Source: Euonymus europaeus (Eukaryota; Streptophyta; Magnoliopsida; Celastrales; Celastraceae). From it: a DNA stretch of 64,000 nt. The stretch covers positions 9,560,501 to 9,624,500 of the forward strand of contig OY756965.1 in assembly GCA_963580455.1 (NCBI GenBank), read 5' to 3'. Numbering within the stretch: position 1 is the stretch's first letter; each line of letters starts with the position of its first letter. Of this stretch, positions 1 through 14,290 are shown in pieces. The translations under genes and the position numbers were made by a program. Below the pieces are notes generated by a model. That model searched no databases. It saw nothing but the letters and a program-made list of their open reading frames with translations, and was not told the origin of the DNA.

Positions 1-162
1 CTGAGCAACTTCGGACCATCAAAGTTACTCGGTGTACACTTTTTATTGTTCTTCTATGTCCAATGTTACGAGTATAAGCTTCGTAGATTATTTCGATGCC
101 AAAACAACAACTTTCTATTACAAATGGACAAAACCGGTAAAAGCTCCTCTATGGAGAGAGTT

Positions 163-190
163 GAGCAACTTCGGACCATCAAAGTTGCTC
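163..190. other. Dyad (potential hairpin/cruciform), one exemplar of ~400
   Basis: Left arm gagcaactt (163-171) and right arm aagttgctc (182-190) are perfect reverse complements around the 10-nt loop cggaccatca. The same element occurs in every monomer. Many copies are perfect. Those with aagttactc have one mismatch, and those with gagcaacttt pair over 10 bp with an 8-nt loop (for example near 31.31 kb). Dyad-rich satellites are known at centromeres that lack CENP-B boxes; a function here is inferred. Confidence 0.9.
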
Positions 191-191
191 G

Positions 192-199
192 GTGTACAC
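192..199. other. 8-bp palindrome gtgtacac next to the dyad, exemplar
   Basis: The perfect palindrome gtgtacac begins two bases after the right arm of the dyad and is present in most monomers; it contains an RsaI site. Variants are gtatacaa (e-linked), gatgtacgc (d') and gagtacac. Together with the dyad it puts two inverted-repeat elements within about 37 bp of every unit. Confidence 0.85.
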
Positions 200-2398
200 T
201 TTTTATTGTTCTTCTATGTCCAATTTTACGAGTATAAGCTTCCGAGATTATTCGATGCCAAAACACCAAATTTCTATGACAAATGGACAAAACCATTAAA
301 AGCTCCTCCATATAGAGAGCTGAGCAACTTCGGACCATCAAAGTTACTCGCTGTACACTTTTTATTGTTCTTCTATGTCCAATTTTACGAGTATAAGCAT
401 CGTAGATTATTTCTATACCAAAACATCAACTTTCTATGACAAATGGACAAAACCGTTAGAGGCTCGCAAATAGAGAGTTGAGCAACTTCGGACCATCAAA
501 GTTGCTCGGTGTACACTTTTTATTGTTCTTCTATGTCCAATTTTACGAGTATAAGCTTCGTAGATTATTTCGATGCCAAAACAACAACTTTCTATTACAA
601 ATAGACAAAACCGTTAAAAGCTCCTCCATATAGAGAGTTGAGCAACTTCGGACCATCAAAGTTACTCGGTGTACACTTTTTATTGTTCTTCTATGTCCAA
701 TGTTACGAGTATACGCTTCGTAGATTATTTCGATGCCAAAACAACAACTTTCTATTACAAATGGACAAAACCGTTAAAAGCTCCTCTATGGAGAGAGTTG
801 AGCAACTTCGGACCATCAAAGTTGCTCGGTGTACACTTTTTATTGTTCTTCTATGTCCAATTTTACGAGTATAAGCTTCCGAGATTATTCGATGCCAAAA
901 CACCAAATTTCTATGACAAATGGACAAAACCATTAAAAGCTCCTCCATATAGAGAGCTGAGCAACTTCGGACCATCAAAGTTACTCGCTGTACACTTTTT
1001 ATTGTTCTTCTTTGTCCAATGTTACGAGTATAAGCTTCGTAGATTATTTCGATGCCAAAACAACAACTTTCTATTACAAATGGACAAAACCGTTAAAAGC
1101 TCCACCATAGAGAGAGTTGTGCAACTTCGGACCTTCAAAGTTGTTCGGTGTACACTTTTTATTGTTCTTCTATGTCCAATTTTACGAGTATAAGCTTCCG
1201 AGATTATTTCGATGCCAAAACACCAACTTTCTATGACAAATGGACAAAACCATTAAAAGCTCCTCCATATAGAGAGCTGAGCAACTTCGGACCATCAAAG
1301 TTACTCGGTGTACACTTTTTATAGTTCTTCTATGTCCAATGTTACGAGTATAAGCTTCGTAGATTATTTCGATGCCAAAACAACAACTTTCTATTACAAA
1401 TGGACAAAAACGTGAAAAGCTCCTCCATAGAGAGATTTGAGCAACTTCGGACTATCAAAGTTGCTCGGTGTACACTTTTTATTGTACTTCTATGTCCAAT
1501 TTTACGAGTATAAGCTTCGTAGATTATTTCGATGCCAAAACACCAACTTTCTATGACAAATGGACAAAACCAATAAAAGCTCCTCCATATAGAGAGCTGA
1601 GCAACTTCGGACCATCAAAGTTACTCGGTGTACACTTTTTATTGTTCTTCTTTGTCCAATGTTACGAGTATAAGCTTCGTAGATTATTTCGATGCCAAAA
1701 CAACAACTTTCTATTACAAATGGACAAAACCGTTAAAAGCTCCTCCATAGAGAGAGTTGAGCAACTTCGGACTATCAAAGTTGCTCGGTGTACACTTTTT
1801 ATTGTTCTTCTATGTCCAATTTTACGAGTATAAGCTTCCGAGATTATTTCGATGCCAAAACACCTACTTTCTATCAAAAATGGACAAAACCATTAAAAGC
1901 TCCTCCATATAGAGAGCTGAGCAACTTCGGACCATCAAAGTTACTCGGTGTACACTTTTTATTTTTCTTCTATGTCCAATGTTACGAGTATAAGCTTCGT
2001 AGATTATTTCGATGCCAAAACAACAACTTTCTGTTACAAATGGACAAAATCGTTAAAAGCTCCACCATAGAGAGAGTTGTGCAACTTCGGACCATCAAAG
2101 TTGTTCGGTGTACACTTTTTATTGTTCTTCTATGTCCAATTTTACGAGTATAAGCTTCCGAGATTATTTCGATGCCAAAACACCAACTTTCTATGACAAA
2201 TGGACAAAACCATTAAAAGCTCCTCCATATAGAGAGCTGAGCAACTTCGGACCATCAAAGTTACTCGGTGTACACTTTTTATTGTTCTTCTATGTCCAAT
2301 GTTACGAGTATAGGCTTCGTAGATTATTTCGATGCCAAAACAACAACTTTCTATTACAAATGGACAAAACCGTTAAAAGCTCCTCCATAGAGAGAGTT

Positions 2399-2556
2399 GA
2401 GCAACTTCGGACTATCAAAGTTGCTCGGTGTACACTTTTTATTGTTCTTCTATGTCCAATTTTACGAGTATAAGCTTCGTAGATTATTTCTATACCAAAA
2501 CACCAACTTTCTATGACAAATGGACAAAACCGTTAGAGGCTCGCAAATAGAGAGTT
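2399..2556 (+). repeat. Monomer class c (158 bp), exemplar
   Basis: Class c is shorter because its tail reads cgttagaggctcgcaaatag and then agagtt. Box B is ttttacgagtataagcttcg and box C is caccaactttctatgac. This copy has tttctataccaaaac in place of the usual tttcgatgccaaaac, so it lacks the TaqI site; the same change is shared with the duplicate near 24.2 kb. Class c copies are sparse. They recur once or twice per higher-order unit, for example near 4.7, 7.9, 11.1, 49.5, 51.8, 54.0, 57.7 and 61.5 kb, which makes them useful phase markers. Confidence 0.85.
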
Positions 2557-3836
2557 GAGCAACTTCGGACCATCAAAGTTGCTCGGAGTACACTTTTTAT
2601 TGTTCTTCTATGTCCAATTTTACGAGTATAAGCTTCGTAGATTATTTCGATGCCAAAACAACAACTTTCTATTACAAATAGACAAAACCGTTAAAAGCTC
2701 CTCCATATAGAGAGTTGAGCAACTTCGGACCATCAAAGTTACTCGGTGTACACTTTTTATTGTTCTTCTATGTCCAATGTTACGAGTATACGCTTCGTAG
2801 ATTATTTCGATGCCAAAACAACAACTTTCTATTACAAATGGACAAAACCGTTTAAAGCTCCTCTATGGAGAGAGTTGAGCTACTTCGGACCATCAAAGTT
2901 GCTCGGTGTACACTTTTTATTGTTCTTCTATGTCCAATGTTACGAGTATAAAGCTTCGTAGATTATTTCGATTCCAAAACAACAACTTTCTATTACAAAT
3001 GGACAAAACCGTTGAAAGCTCCTCCATATTGAGAGTTGAGCAACTTCGGACTATCAAAGTTGCCCGGTGTACACTTTTTATTGTTCTTCTATGTCCAATT
3101 TTACGAGTATAAGCTTCCGAGATTATTCGATGCCAAAACACCAAATTTCTATGACAAATGGACAAAACCATTAAAAGCTCCTCCATATAGAGAGCTGAGC
3201 AACTTCGGACCATCAAAGTTACTCGGTGTACACTTTTTATTGTTCTTCTATGTCCAATGTTACGAGTATAAGCTTCGTAGATTATTTCGATGCCAAAACA
3301 ACAACTTTATATTACAAATGGACAAAACCGTTAAAAGCTCCACCATAGAGAGAGTTGTCCAACTTCGGACCATCAAAGTTGTTCGGTGTACACTTTTTAT
3401 TGTTCTTCTATGTCCAATTTTACGAGTATAAGCTTCCGAGATTATTTCGATGCCAAAACACCAACTTTCTATGACAAATGGACAAAACCATTAAAAGCTC
3501 CTCCATATAGAGAGCTGAGCAACTTCGGACCATCAAAGTTACTCGGTGTACACTTTTTATTGTTCTTCTATGTCCAATGTTACGAGTATAAGCTTCGTAG
3601 ATTATTTCGATGCCAAAACAACAACTTTCTATTACAAATGTACAAAAACGTTAAAAGCTCCTCCATAGAGAGAGTTGAGCAACTTCGGACTATCAAATTT
3701 GCTCGGTGTACACTTTTTATTGTACTTCTATGTCCAATTTTACGAGTATAAGCTTCGTTGATTATTTCGATGCCAAAACACCAACTTTCTATGACAAATG
3801 GACAAAACCATTAAAAGCTCCTCCATATAGAGAGCT

Positions 3837-3996
3837 GAGCAACTTCGGACCATCAAAGTTACTCGGTGTACACTTTTTATTGTTCTTCTATGTCCAATGT
3901 TACGAGTATAAGCTTCGTAGATTATTTCGATGCCAAAACAACAACTTTCTATTACAAATGGACAAAACCGTTAAAAGCTCCTCCATAGAGAGAGTT
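3837..3996 (+). repeat. Monomer class a (160 bp), exemplar
   Basis: Counted from gagcaac of the dyad. Class a has aagttactcgg in the right dyad arm (one mismatch), tgttacgagtataagcttcg in box B, acaactttctattac in box C, and a tail of cgttaaaagctcctcc followed by atagagagagtt. It contains a HindIII site (aagctt), an RsaI site (gtac) and a TaqI site (tcga). It is the most frequent class in the window and usually alternates with class b in the first 4.6 kb and from 14 to 26 kb. Confidence 0.9.
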
Positions 3997-4156
3997 GAGC
4001 AACTTCGGACTATCAAAGTTGCTCGGTGTACACTTTTTATTGTTCTTCTATGTCCAATTTTACGAGTATAATCTTCCGAGATTATTTCGATGCCAAAACA
4101 CCAACTTTCTATGAAAAATGGACAAAACCATTAAAAGCTCCTCCATATAGAGAGCT
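3997..4156 (+). repeat. Monomer class b (160 bp), exemplar
   Basis: Class b has a perfect dyad (gagcaactt and aagttgctc, here with loop cggactatca), ttttacgagtata then cttccgagatt in box B, caccaactttctatga in box C and a tail of cattaaaagctcctcc followed by atatagagagct. This copy carries a private t (ataatcttcc) that removes the HindIII site other b copies keep. Class b follows class a to make a 320-bp dimer, seen as exact 320-bp spacing from about 3.4 to 4.7 kb. Confidence 0.88.
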
Positions 4157-4629
4157 GAGCAACTTCGGACCATCAAAGTTACTCGGTGTACACTTTTTAT
4201 TGTTCTTCTATGTCCAATGTTACGAGTATAAGCTTCGTAGATTATTTCGATGCCAAAACAACAACTTTCTGTTACAAATGGACAAAATCATTAAAAGCTC
4301 CACCATAGAGAGAGTTGTGCAACTTCGGACCATCAAAGTTGTTCGGTGTACACTTTTTATTGTTCTTCTATGTCCAATTTTACGAGTATAAGCTTCCGAG
4401 ATTATTTCGATGCCAAAACACCAACTTTCTATGACAAATGGACAAAACCATTAAAAGCTCCTCCATATAGAGAGCTGAGCAACTTCGGACCATCAAAGTT
4501 ACTCGGTGTACACTTTTTATTGTTCTTCTATGTCCAATGTTACGAGTATAAGCTTCGTAGATTATTTCGATGCCAAAACAACAACTTTCTATTACAAATG
4601 GACAAAACCGTTAAAAGCTCCTCCATAGA

Positions 4630-7600
4630 GAGAGCTGAGCAACTTCGGACCATCAAAGTTGTTCGGTGTACACTTTTTATTGTTCTTCTACGTCCAATTT
4701 TACGAGTATAAGCTTCCGAGATTATTTCGATGCCAAAACACCAACTTTCTATGACAAATGGACAAAACCGTTAGAGGTTCGCAAATAGAGAGTTGAGCAA
4801 CTTCGGACAATCAAAGTTGCTCGGTGTACACTTTTTATTGTTCTTCTATGTCCAATTTTACGAATATAAGCTTCGTAGATTATTTCGATGCCAAAACAAC
4901 AAGTTTCTATGACAAATGGACAAAACCGTTAAAAGCCCCTCCATATAGAGAGTTGAGCAACTTGGGACCATCAAAGTTGCTCGGTGTACACTTTTTATTG
5001 TTCTTCTATGTCCAATTTTACGAGTATAAGCTTCCGAGATTATTTCGATGCCAAAACAACAACTTCTATGACAAATGGACAAAACCGTTAAAAGCTCCCA
5101 AATAGAGAGAGTTGAGCAATTTCGGACCATCAAAGTTGCTCGGTGTACACTTTTTATTGTTCTTCTATGTCCAATTTTACGAGTATAAGGTTTCGTTATT
5201 ATTTCGATGCCAAAACAACAACTTCTATGACAAATGGACAGAACAGTTAAAAGCTCCCAAATAGAGAGAGTTGAGCAATTTCGGACTATCAAAGTTGCTC
5301 GGTGTACACTTTTTATTGTTCTTCTATGTCCAATTTTACGAGTATAAGCTTCGTAGATTATTTCGATGCCAAAACACCAACTTTCTATGACAAATGGACA
5401 AAACCGTTAGAGGCTCCCAAATAGAGATTTGAGCAACTTCGGACCATCAAAGTTGCTCGGTGTAGACTTTTTATTGTTCTTCAATGTCCAATTTTACGAG
5501 TATAAGCTTCGTAAATTATTTCGATGCCAAAACAACAACTTTCTATTACAAATGGACAAAACCGTTAAAAGCTCCTCCATATAGAGAGTTGAGCAACTTC
5601 GGACCATCAAAGTTACTCGGTGTACACTTTTTATTGTTCTTCTATGCCCAATGTTACGAGTATACGCTTCGTAGATTATTTCGATGACAAAACAACAACT
5701 TTCTATTACAAATGGACAAAACCGTTAAAAGCTCCTCCATAGAGAGAGTTGAGCAACTTGGGACCATCAAAGTTGCTCGGTGTACACTTTTTATTGTTCT
5801 TTTATGTCAAATTTTATGAGTATAAGATTCCGATATTTTTTCGATTCCAAAACACCAACTTTCTATGTCAAATGGACAAAACCATTAAAAGCTCCTCCAT
5901 ATAGAGAGTTGAGCAACTTTGGACCATCAAAGTTGCTCAATGTACACTTTTTATTAATCTTCTATGTTCAATGTTACGAGTATAAACTTCGTAGATTATT
6001 TCGATGCCAAAACAACAACTTTCTGTTACAAATGGACAAAACCGTTAAAAGCTCCACCATAGAGAGAGTTGTGCAAATTCAGACCATCAAAGTTGTTCGG
6101 TGTACACTTTTTATTGTTCCTCTAAGTCCAATTTTACGAGTATAAGCTTCCGAGATTATTTCGATGCCAAAACACCAACTTTCTATGACAAAAGGACAAA
6201 CCCATTAAAAGCTCCTCCATATAGAGAATTGAGCAATTTCGAACCATCAAAGTTACTCGGTGTACACTTTTTATTGTTCTTCTATGTCCAATGTTACGAG
6301 TATAAGCTTCGTAGATTATTTCGATGCCAAAACAACAACTTTCTATTACAAATGGACAAAACCGTTAAAAGCTCCTCCATAGAGAGAGTTGAGCAACTTC
6401 GGACTATCAAAGTTGCTCGGTGTACACTTTTTATTGTTCTTCTATGTCCAATTTTACGAGTATAAGCTTCGTAGATTATTTCGATGCCAAAATACCACTT
6501 TTTATGATAAATGGACAAAACCGTTAAAAGATCCTAAATAGAGAGAGTTGAGCAACTTCGGACCATCAAAGTTGCTCGGTGTACACTTTTTATTGTTCTT
6601 CCTTGTCCAATGTTACGAGTATACGCTTCGTAGATTATTTCGATGCCAAAACACCAACTTTCTATGACAAATGGACAAAACCGTTAATAGCTCCTCCATA
6701 TAGAGAGTTGAGCAACTTCGGACCATCAAAGTTGCTCGGTATACAATTTTTATTGTTCTTCTATGTCCAATTGAACGAGTATAAGCTTTCATTATTATTT
6801 CGATGCCAAAACACCACTTTCTATGATAAATGGACAAAACCGTTAAAAGATTCCAAATAGAGAGAGTTGAGCAACTTCGGACCATCAAAGTTGCTCGGTG
6901 TACACTTTTTATTGTTCTTCTATGTCCAATTTTACGAGTATAAGCTTTCATTATTATTTCGATGCCAAAACACCAACTTTCTATGACAAATGGACAAAAC
7001 CCTTAAAAGCTCCTCCATATAGAGAGCTGAGCAACTTCGGACCATCAAAGTTACTCGGTGTACACTTTTTATTGTTCTTCTATGTCCAATGTTACGAGTA
7101 TAAGCTTCGTAGATTATTTCGATGCCAAAACAACAACTTTCTATTACAAATGGACAAAACCGTTAAAAGCTCCTCCATAGAGAGAGTTGAGCAACTTCGG
7201 ACTATCAAAGTTGCTCGGTGTACACTTTTTATTGTTCTTCTATGTCCAATGTTACGAGTATAAGCTTCGTAGATTATTTCGATGCCAAAACAACAACTTT
7301 CTATTACAAATGGACAAAACCGTTAAAAGCTCCTCCATAGAGAGAGTTGAGCAACTTCGGACTATCAAAGTTGCTCGTTGTACACTTTTTATTGTTCTTC
7401 TATGTCCAATGTTACGAGTATAAGCTTCGTAGATTATTTCGATGCCAAAACAACAACTTTCTATTACAAATGGACAAAACCGTTAAAAGCTCCTCCATAG
7501 AGAGAGTTGAGCAACTTCGGACTATCGAAGTTGCTCGGTGTACACTTTTTATTGTTCTTCTATGTCCAATTTTACGAATATAAGCTTCCGAGATTATTTC

Positions 7601-10600
7601 GATGCCAAAACACCAACTTTCTATGACAAATGGACAAAACCATTAAAAGCTCCTCCATATAGAGAGCTGAGCAACTTCGGACCATCAAAGTTACTCGGTG
7701 TACACTTTTTATTGTTCTTCTATGTCCAATGTTACGAGTATAAGCTTCGTAGATTATTTCGATGCCAAAACAACAACATTATGTTACAAATGGACAAAAC
7801 CGTTAAAAGCTCCACCATAGAGAGAGTTGTGCAACTTCGGACCATCAAAGTTGTTCGGTGTACACTTTTTATTGTTCTTCTACGTCCAATTTTACGAGTA
7901 TAAGCTTCCGAGATTATTTCGATGCCAAAACACCAACTTTCTATGACAAATGGACAAAACCGTTAGAGGTTCGCAAATAGAGAGTTGAGCAACTTCGGAC
8001 AATCAAAGTTGCTCGGTGTACACTTTTTATTGTTCTTCTATGTGCAATTTTACGAATATAAGCTTCGTAGATTATTTCGATGCCAAAACAACAAGTTTCT
8101 ATGACAAATGGACAAAACCGTTAAAAGCCCCTCCATATAGAGAGTTGAGCAACTTGGGACCATCAAAGTTGCTCGGTGTACACTTTTTATTGTTCTTCTA
8201 TGTCCAATTTTACGAGTATAAGGTTTCGTTATTATTTCGATGCCAAAACAACAACTTCTATGACAAATGGACAAAACCGTTAAAAGCTCCCAAATAGAGA
8301 GAGTTGAGCAATTTCGGACCATCAAAGTTGCTCGGTGTACACTTTTTATTGTTCTTCTATGTCCAATTTTACGAGTATAAGGTTTCGTTATTATTTCGAT
8401 GCCAAAACAACAACTTCTATGAAAAATGGACAGAACAGTTAAAAGCTCCCAAATAGAGAGAGTTGAGCAATTTCGGACTATCAAAGTTGCTCGGTGTACA
8501 CTTTTTATTGTTCTTCTATGTCCAATTTTACGAGTATAAGCTTCGTAGATTATTTCGATGCCAAAACACCAACTTTCTATGACAAATGGACAAAACCGTT
8601 AGAGGCTCCCAAATAGAGATTTGAGCAACTTCGGACCATCAAAGTTGCTCGGTGTAGACTTTTTATTGTTCTTCAATGTCCAATTTTACGAGTATAAGCT
8701 TCGTAAATTATTTCGATGCCAAAACAACAACTTTCTATTACAAATGGACAAAACCGTTAAAAGCTCCTCCATATAGAGAGTTGAGCAACTTCGGACCATC
8801 AAAGTTACTCGGTGTACACTTTTTATTGTTCTTCTATGCCCAATGTTACGAGTATACGCTTCGTAGATTATTTCGATGCCAAAACAACAACTTTCTATTA
8901 CAAATGGACAAAACCGTTAAAAGCTCCTCCATAGAGAGAGTTGAGCAACTTGGGACCATCAAAGTTGCTCGGTGTACACTTTTTATTGTTCTTTTATGTC
9001 AAATTTTATGAGTATAAGATTCCGATATTTTTTCGATTCCAAAACACCAACTTTCTATGTCAAATGGACAAAACCATTAAAAGCTCCTCCATATAGAGAG
9101 TTGAGCAACTTTGGACCATCAAAGTTGCTCAATGTACACTTTTTATTAATCTTCTATGTTCAATGTTACGAGTATAAACTTCGTAGATTATTTCGATGCC
9201 AAAACAACAACTTTCTGTTACAAATGGACAAAACCGTTAAAAGCTCCACCGTAGAGAGAGTTGTGCAAATTCAGACCATCAAAGTTGTTCGGTGTACACT
9301 TTTTATTGTTCCTCTAAGTCCAATTTTACGAGTATAAGCTTCCGAGATTATTTCGATGCCAAAACACCAACTTTCTATGACAAATGGACAAACCCATTAA
9401 AAGCTCCTCCATATAGAGAATTGAGCAATTTCGGACCATCAAAGTTACTCGGTGTACACTTTTTATTGTTCTTCTATGTCCAATGTTACGAGTATAAGCT
9501 TCGTAGATTATTTCGATGCCAAAACAACAACTTTCTATTACAAATGGACAAAACCGTTAAAAGCTCCTCCATAGAGAGAGTTGAGCAACTTCGGACTATC
9601 AAAGTTGCTCGGTGTACACTTTTTATTGTTCTTCTATGTCCAATTTTACGAGTATAAGCTTCGTAGATTATTTCGATGCCAAAATACCACTTTTTATGAT
9701 AAATGGACAAAACCGTTAAAAGATCCTAAATAGAGAGAGTTGAGCAACTTCGGACCATCAAAGTTGCTCGGTGTACACTTTTTATTGTTCTTCTTTGTCC
9801 AATGTTACGAGTATACGCTTCGTAGATTATTTCGATGCCAAAACACCAACTTTCTATGACAAATGGACAAAACCGTTAATAGCTCCTCCATATAGAGAGT
9901 TGAGCAACTTCGGACCATCAAAGTTGCTCGGTATACAATTTTTATTGTTCTTCTATGTCCAATTGAACGAGTATAAGCTTTCATTATTATTTCGATGCCA
10001 AAACACCACTTTCTATGATAAATGGACAAAACCGTTAAAAGATTCCAAATAGAGAGAGTTGAGCAACTTCGGACCATCAAAGTTGCTCGGTGTACACTTT
10101 TTATTGTTCTTCTATGTCCAATTTTACGAGTATAAGCTTTCATTATTATTTCGATGCCAAAACACCAACTTTCTATGACAAATGGACAAAACCCTTAAAA
10201 GCTCCTCCATATAGAGAGCTGAGCAACTTCGGACCATCAAAGTTACTCGGTGTACACTTTTTATTGTTCTTCTATGTCCAATGTTACGAGTATAAGCTTC
10301 GTAGATTATTTCGATGCCAAAACAACAACTTTCTATTACAAATGGACAAAACCGTTAAAAGCTCCTCCATAGAGAGAGTTGAGCAACTTCGGACTATCAA
10401 AGTTGCTCGGTGCACACTTTTTATTGTTCTTCTATGTCCAATGTTACGAGTATAAGCTTCGTAGATTATTTCGATGCCAAAACAACAACTTTCTATTACA
10501 AATGGACAAAACCGTTAAAAGCTCCTCCATAGAGAGAGTTGAGCAACTTCGGACTATCAAAGTTGCTCGTTGTACACTTTTTATTGTTCTTCTATGTCCA

Positions 10601-13565
10601 ATGTTACGAGTATAAGCTTCGTAGATTATTTCGATGCCAAAACAACAACTTTCTATTACAAATGGACAAAACCGTTAAAAGCTCCTCCATAGAGAGAGTT
10701 GAGCAACTTCGGACTATCGAAGTTGCTCGGTGTACACTTTTTATTGTTCTTCTATGTCCAATTTTACGAATATAAGCTTCCGAGATTATTTCGATGCCAA
10801 AACACCAACTTTCTATGACAAATGGACAAAACCATTAAAAGCTCCTCCATATAGAGAGCTGAGCAACTTCGGACCATCAAAGTTACTCGGTGTACACTTT
10901 TTATTGTTCTTCTATGTCCAATGTTACGAGTATAAGCTTCGTAGATTATTTCGATGCCAAAACAACAACATTCTGTTACAAATGGACAAAACCGTTAAAA
11001 GCTCCACCATAGAGAGAGTTGTGCAACTTCGGACCATCAAAGTTGTTCGGTGTACACTTTTTATTGTTCTTCTACGTCCAATTTTACGAGTATAAGCTTC
11101 CGAGATTATTTCGATGCCAAAACACCAACTTTCTATGACAAATGGACAAAACCGTTAGAGGTTCGCAAATAGAGAGTTGAGCAACTTCGGACAATCAAAG
11201 TTGCTCGGTGTACACTTTTTATTGTTCTTCTATGTCCAATTTTACGAATATAAGCTTCGTAGATTATTTCGATGCCAAAACAACAAGTTTCTATGACAAA
11301 TGGACAAAACCGTTAAAAGCCCCTCCATATAGAGAGTTGAGCAACTTGGGACCATCAAAGTTGCTCGGTGTACACTTTTTATTGTTCTTCTATGTCCAAT
11401 TTTACGAGTATAAGGTTTCGTTATTATTTCGATGCCAAAACAACAACTTCTATGACAAATGGACAAAACCGTTAAAAGCTCCCAAATAGAGAGAGTTGAG
11501 CAATTTCGGACCATCAAAGTTGCTCGGTGTACACTTTTTATTGTTCTTCTATGTCCAATTTTACGAGTATAAGGTTTCGTTATTATTTCGATGCCAAAAC
11601 AACAACTTCTATGACAAATGGACAGAACAGTTAAAAGCTCCCAAATAGAGAGAGTTGAGCAATTTCGGACTATCAAAGTTGCTCGGTGTACACTTTTTAT
11701 TGTTCTTCTATGTCCAATTTTACGAGTATAAGCTTCGTAGATTATTTCGATGCCAAAACACCAACTTTCTATGACAAATGGACAAAACCGTTAGAGGCTC
11801 CCAAATAGAGATTTGAGCAACTTCGGACCATCAAAGTTGCTCGGTGTAGACTTTTTATTGTTCTTCAATGTCCAATTTTACGAGTATAAGCTTCGTAAAT
11901 TATTTCGATGCCAAAACAACAACTTTCTATTACAAATGGACAAAACCGTTAAAAGCTCCTCCATATAGAGAGTTGAGCAACTTCGGACCATCAAAGTTAC
12001 TCGGTGTACACTTTTTATTGTTCTTCTATGCCCAATGTTACGAGTATACGCTTCGTAGATTATTTCGATGCCAAAACAACAACTTTCTATTACAAATGGA
12101 CAAAACCGTTAAAAGCTCCTCCATAGAGAGAGTTGAGCAACTTGGGACCATAAAAGTTGCTCGGTGTACACTTTTTATTGTTCTTTTATGTCAAATTTTA
12201 TGAGTATAAGATTCCGATATTTTTTCGATTCCAAAACACCAACTTTCTATGTCAAATGGACAAAACCATTAAAAGCTCCTCCATATAGAGAGTTGAGCAA
12301 CTTTGGACCATCAAAGTTGCTCAATGTACACTTTTTATTAATCTTCTATGTTCAATGTTACGAGTATAAACTTCGTAGATTATTTCGATGCCAAAACAAC
12401 AACTTTCTGTTACAAATGGACAAAACCGTTAAAAGCTCCACCATAGAGAGAGTTGTGTAAATTCAGACCATCAAAGTTGTTCGGTGTACACTTTTTATTG
12501 TTCCTCTAAGTCCAATTTTACGAGTATAAGCTTCCGAGATTATTTCGATGCCAAAACACCAACTTTCTATGACAAATGGACAAACACATTAAAAGCTCCT
12601 CCATATAGAGAATTGAGCAACTTCGGACCATCAAAGTTACTCGGTGTACACTTTTTATTGTTCTTCTATGTCCAATGTTACGAGTATAAGCTTCGTAGAT
12701 TATTTCGATGCCAAAACAACAACTTTCTATTACAAATGGACAAAACCGTTAAAAGCTCCTCCATAGAGAGAGTTGAGCAACTTCGGACTATCAAAGTTGC
12801 TCGGTGTACACTTTTTATTGTTCTTCTATGTCCAATTTTACGAGTATAAGCTTCGTAGATTATTTCGATGCCAAAATACCACTTTCTATGATAAATGGAC
12901 AAAACCGTTAAAAGATCCTAAATAGAGAGAGTTGAGCAACTTCGGACCATCAAAGTTGCTCGGTGTACACTTTTTATTGTTCTTCTTTGTCCAATGTTAC
13001 GAGTATACGCTTCGTAGATTATTTCGATGCCAAAACACCAACTTTCTATGACAAATGGACAAAACCGTTAATAGCTCCTCCATATAGAGAGTTGAGCAAC
13101 TTCGGACCATCAAAGTTGCTCGGTATACAATTTTTATTGTTCTTCTATGTCCAATTGAACGAGTATAAGCTTTCATTATTATTTCGATGCCAAAACACCA
13201 CTTTCTATGATAAATGGACAAAACCGTTAAAAGATTCCAAATAGAGAGAGTTGAGCAACTTCGGACCATCAAAGTTGCTCGGTGTACACTTTTTATTGTT
13301 CTTCTATGTCCAATTTTACGAGTATAAGCTTTCAGTATTATTTCGATGCCAAAACACCAACTTTCTATGACAAATGGACAAAACCCTTAAAAGCTCCTCC
13401 ATATAGAGAGCTGAGCAACTTCGGACCATCAAAGTTACTCGGTGTACACTTTTTATTGTTCTTCTATGTCCAATGTTACGAGTATAAGCTTCGTAGATTA
13501 TTTCGATGCCAAAACAACAACTTTCTATTACAAATGGACAAAACCGTTAAAAGCTCCTCCATAGA
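4630..13565 (+). repeat. 20-mer HOR, 3192-bp period, nearly three copies
   Basis: Diagnostic variants recur at exactly 3192 bp. The tgtagac plus cttcaatgtcc monomer lies near 5.46, 8.65 and 11.85 kb. Gcaaattcagacc variants lie near 6.07, 9.27 and 12.46 kb. Ggtatacaa lies near 6.74, 9.93 and 13.12 kb. Copies are about 4630-7821, 7822-11,013 and 11,014-13,565; the last is truncated to ~16 monomers. The copies differ by scattered single bases, for example tgtgcaa near 8042, acattatg near 7790 and tgcacac near 10,412. The unit contains a run of three class-a monomers near 7.05-7.55 kb. Confidence 0.9.
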
Positions 13566-14290
13566 GAGAGTTGAGCAACTTCGGACTATCAAAGTTGCTC
13601 GTTGTACACTTTTTATTGTTCTTCTATGTCCAATGTTACGAGTATAAGCTTCGTAGATTATTTCGACGCCAAAACAACAACTTTCTATTACAAATGGACA
13701 AAACCGTTGAAAGCTCCTCCATATAGAGAGTTGAGCAACTTCGGACCATCAAAGTTACTCTGCGTACACTTTTTATTGTTCTTCTATGCCCAATGTTACG
13801 AGTATACGCTTCGTAGATTATTTCGATGCCAAAACAACAACTTTCTATTACAAATGGACAAAACCGTTAAAAGCTCCTCCATATAGAGAGTTCAGCAACT
13901 TCGGACCATCAAAGTTGCTCGGTGTACACTTTTTAATGTTCTTTTATGTCAAATTTTATGAGTATAAGATTCCGATATTTTTTCGATTCCAAAACACCAA
14001 CTTTCTATGACAAATGGACAAAACCATTAAAAGCTCCTCCATATAGAGAGCTGAGCAACTTCGGACCATCAAAGTTACTCGGTGTACACTTTTTATTGTT
14101 CTTCTTTGTCCAATGTTACGAGTATAAGCTTCGTAGATTATTTCGATGCCAAAACAACAACTTTCTATTACAAATGGACAAAACCGTTAAAAGCTCCTCC
14201 ATAGAGAGAGTTGAGCAACTTCGGACTATCAAAGTTGCTCGGTGTACACTTTTTATTGTTCTTCTATGTCCAATTTTACGAGTATAAGCT
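13565..14290 (+). repeat. Transition between 20-mer and 16-mer HORs
   Basis: The third 20-mer copy ends near 13,565, after a gctcgttgtacac monomer. It is followed by a monomer with tttcgacgcc and cgttgaaagctcc, a class h monomer with the private change tctgcgtacac, and a class f monomer that starts cagcaac. The tttcgacgcc/gttgaaag/class f order reappears near 37.05-37.34 kb, so this junction exists elsewhere in the array. Confidence 0.75.

Larger units (their letters stand above)
1..4630 (+). repeat. Region 1: a/b dimer-rich segment
   Basis: The segment is mostly alternating class a and b monomers, interrupted by class c copies (near 0.44 and 2.5 kb) and class h copies (near 0.7 and 2.8 kb). 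From about 3.4 to 4.7 kb the alternation is a strict 320-bp period. A one-base insertion (gagtataaagcttcg, near 2950) makes one longer unit. The first ~4.27 kb recur at 22,048-26,310. Confidence 0.85.

Noticed and set aside
163..190. Rho-independent terminator
   Set aside because: The stem is only 9 bp with a 10-nt loop and the T run is ~10 bp downstream. It recurs ~400 times without genes, so a terminator role is not supported.
163..200. CENP-B box
   Set aside because: The nearest match (ttcggaccatcaaag) fits the ttcg and central a but lacks the required cggg part, so no CENP-B box is called.
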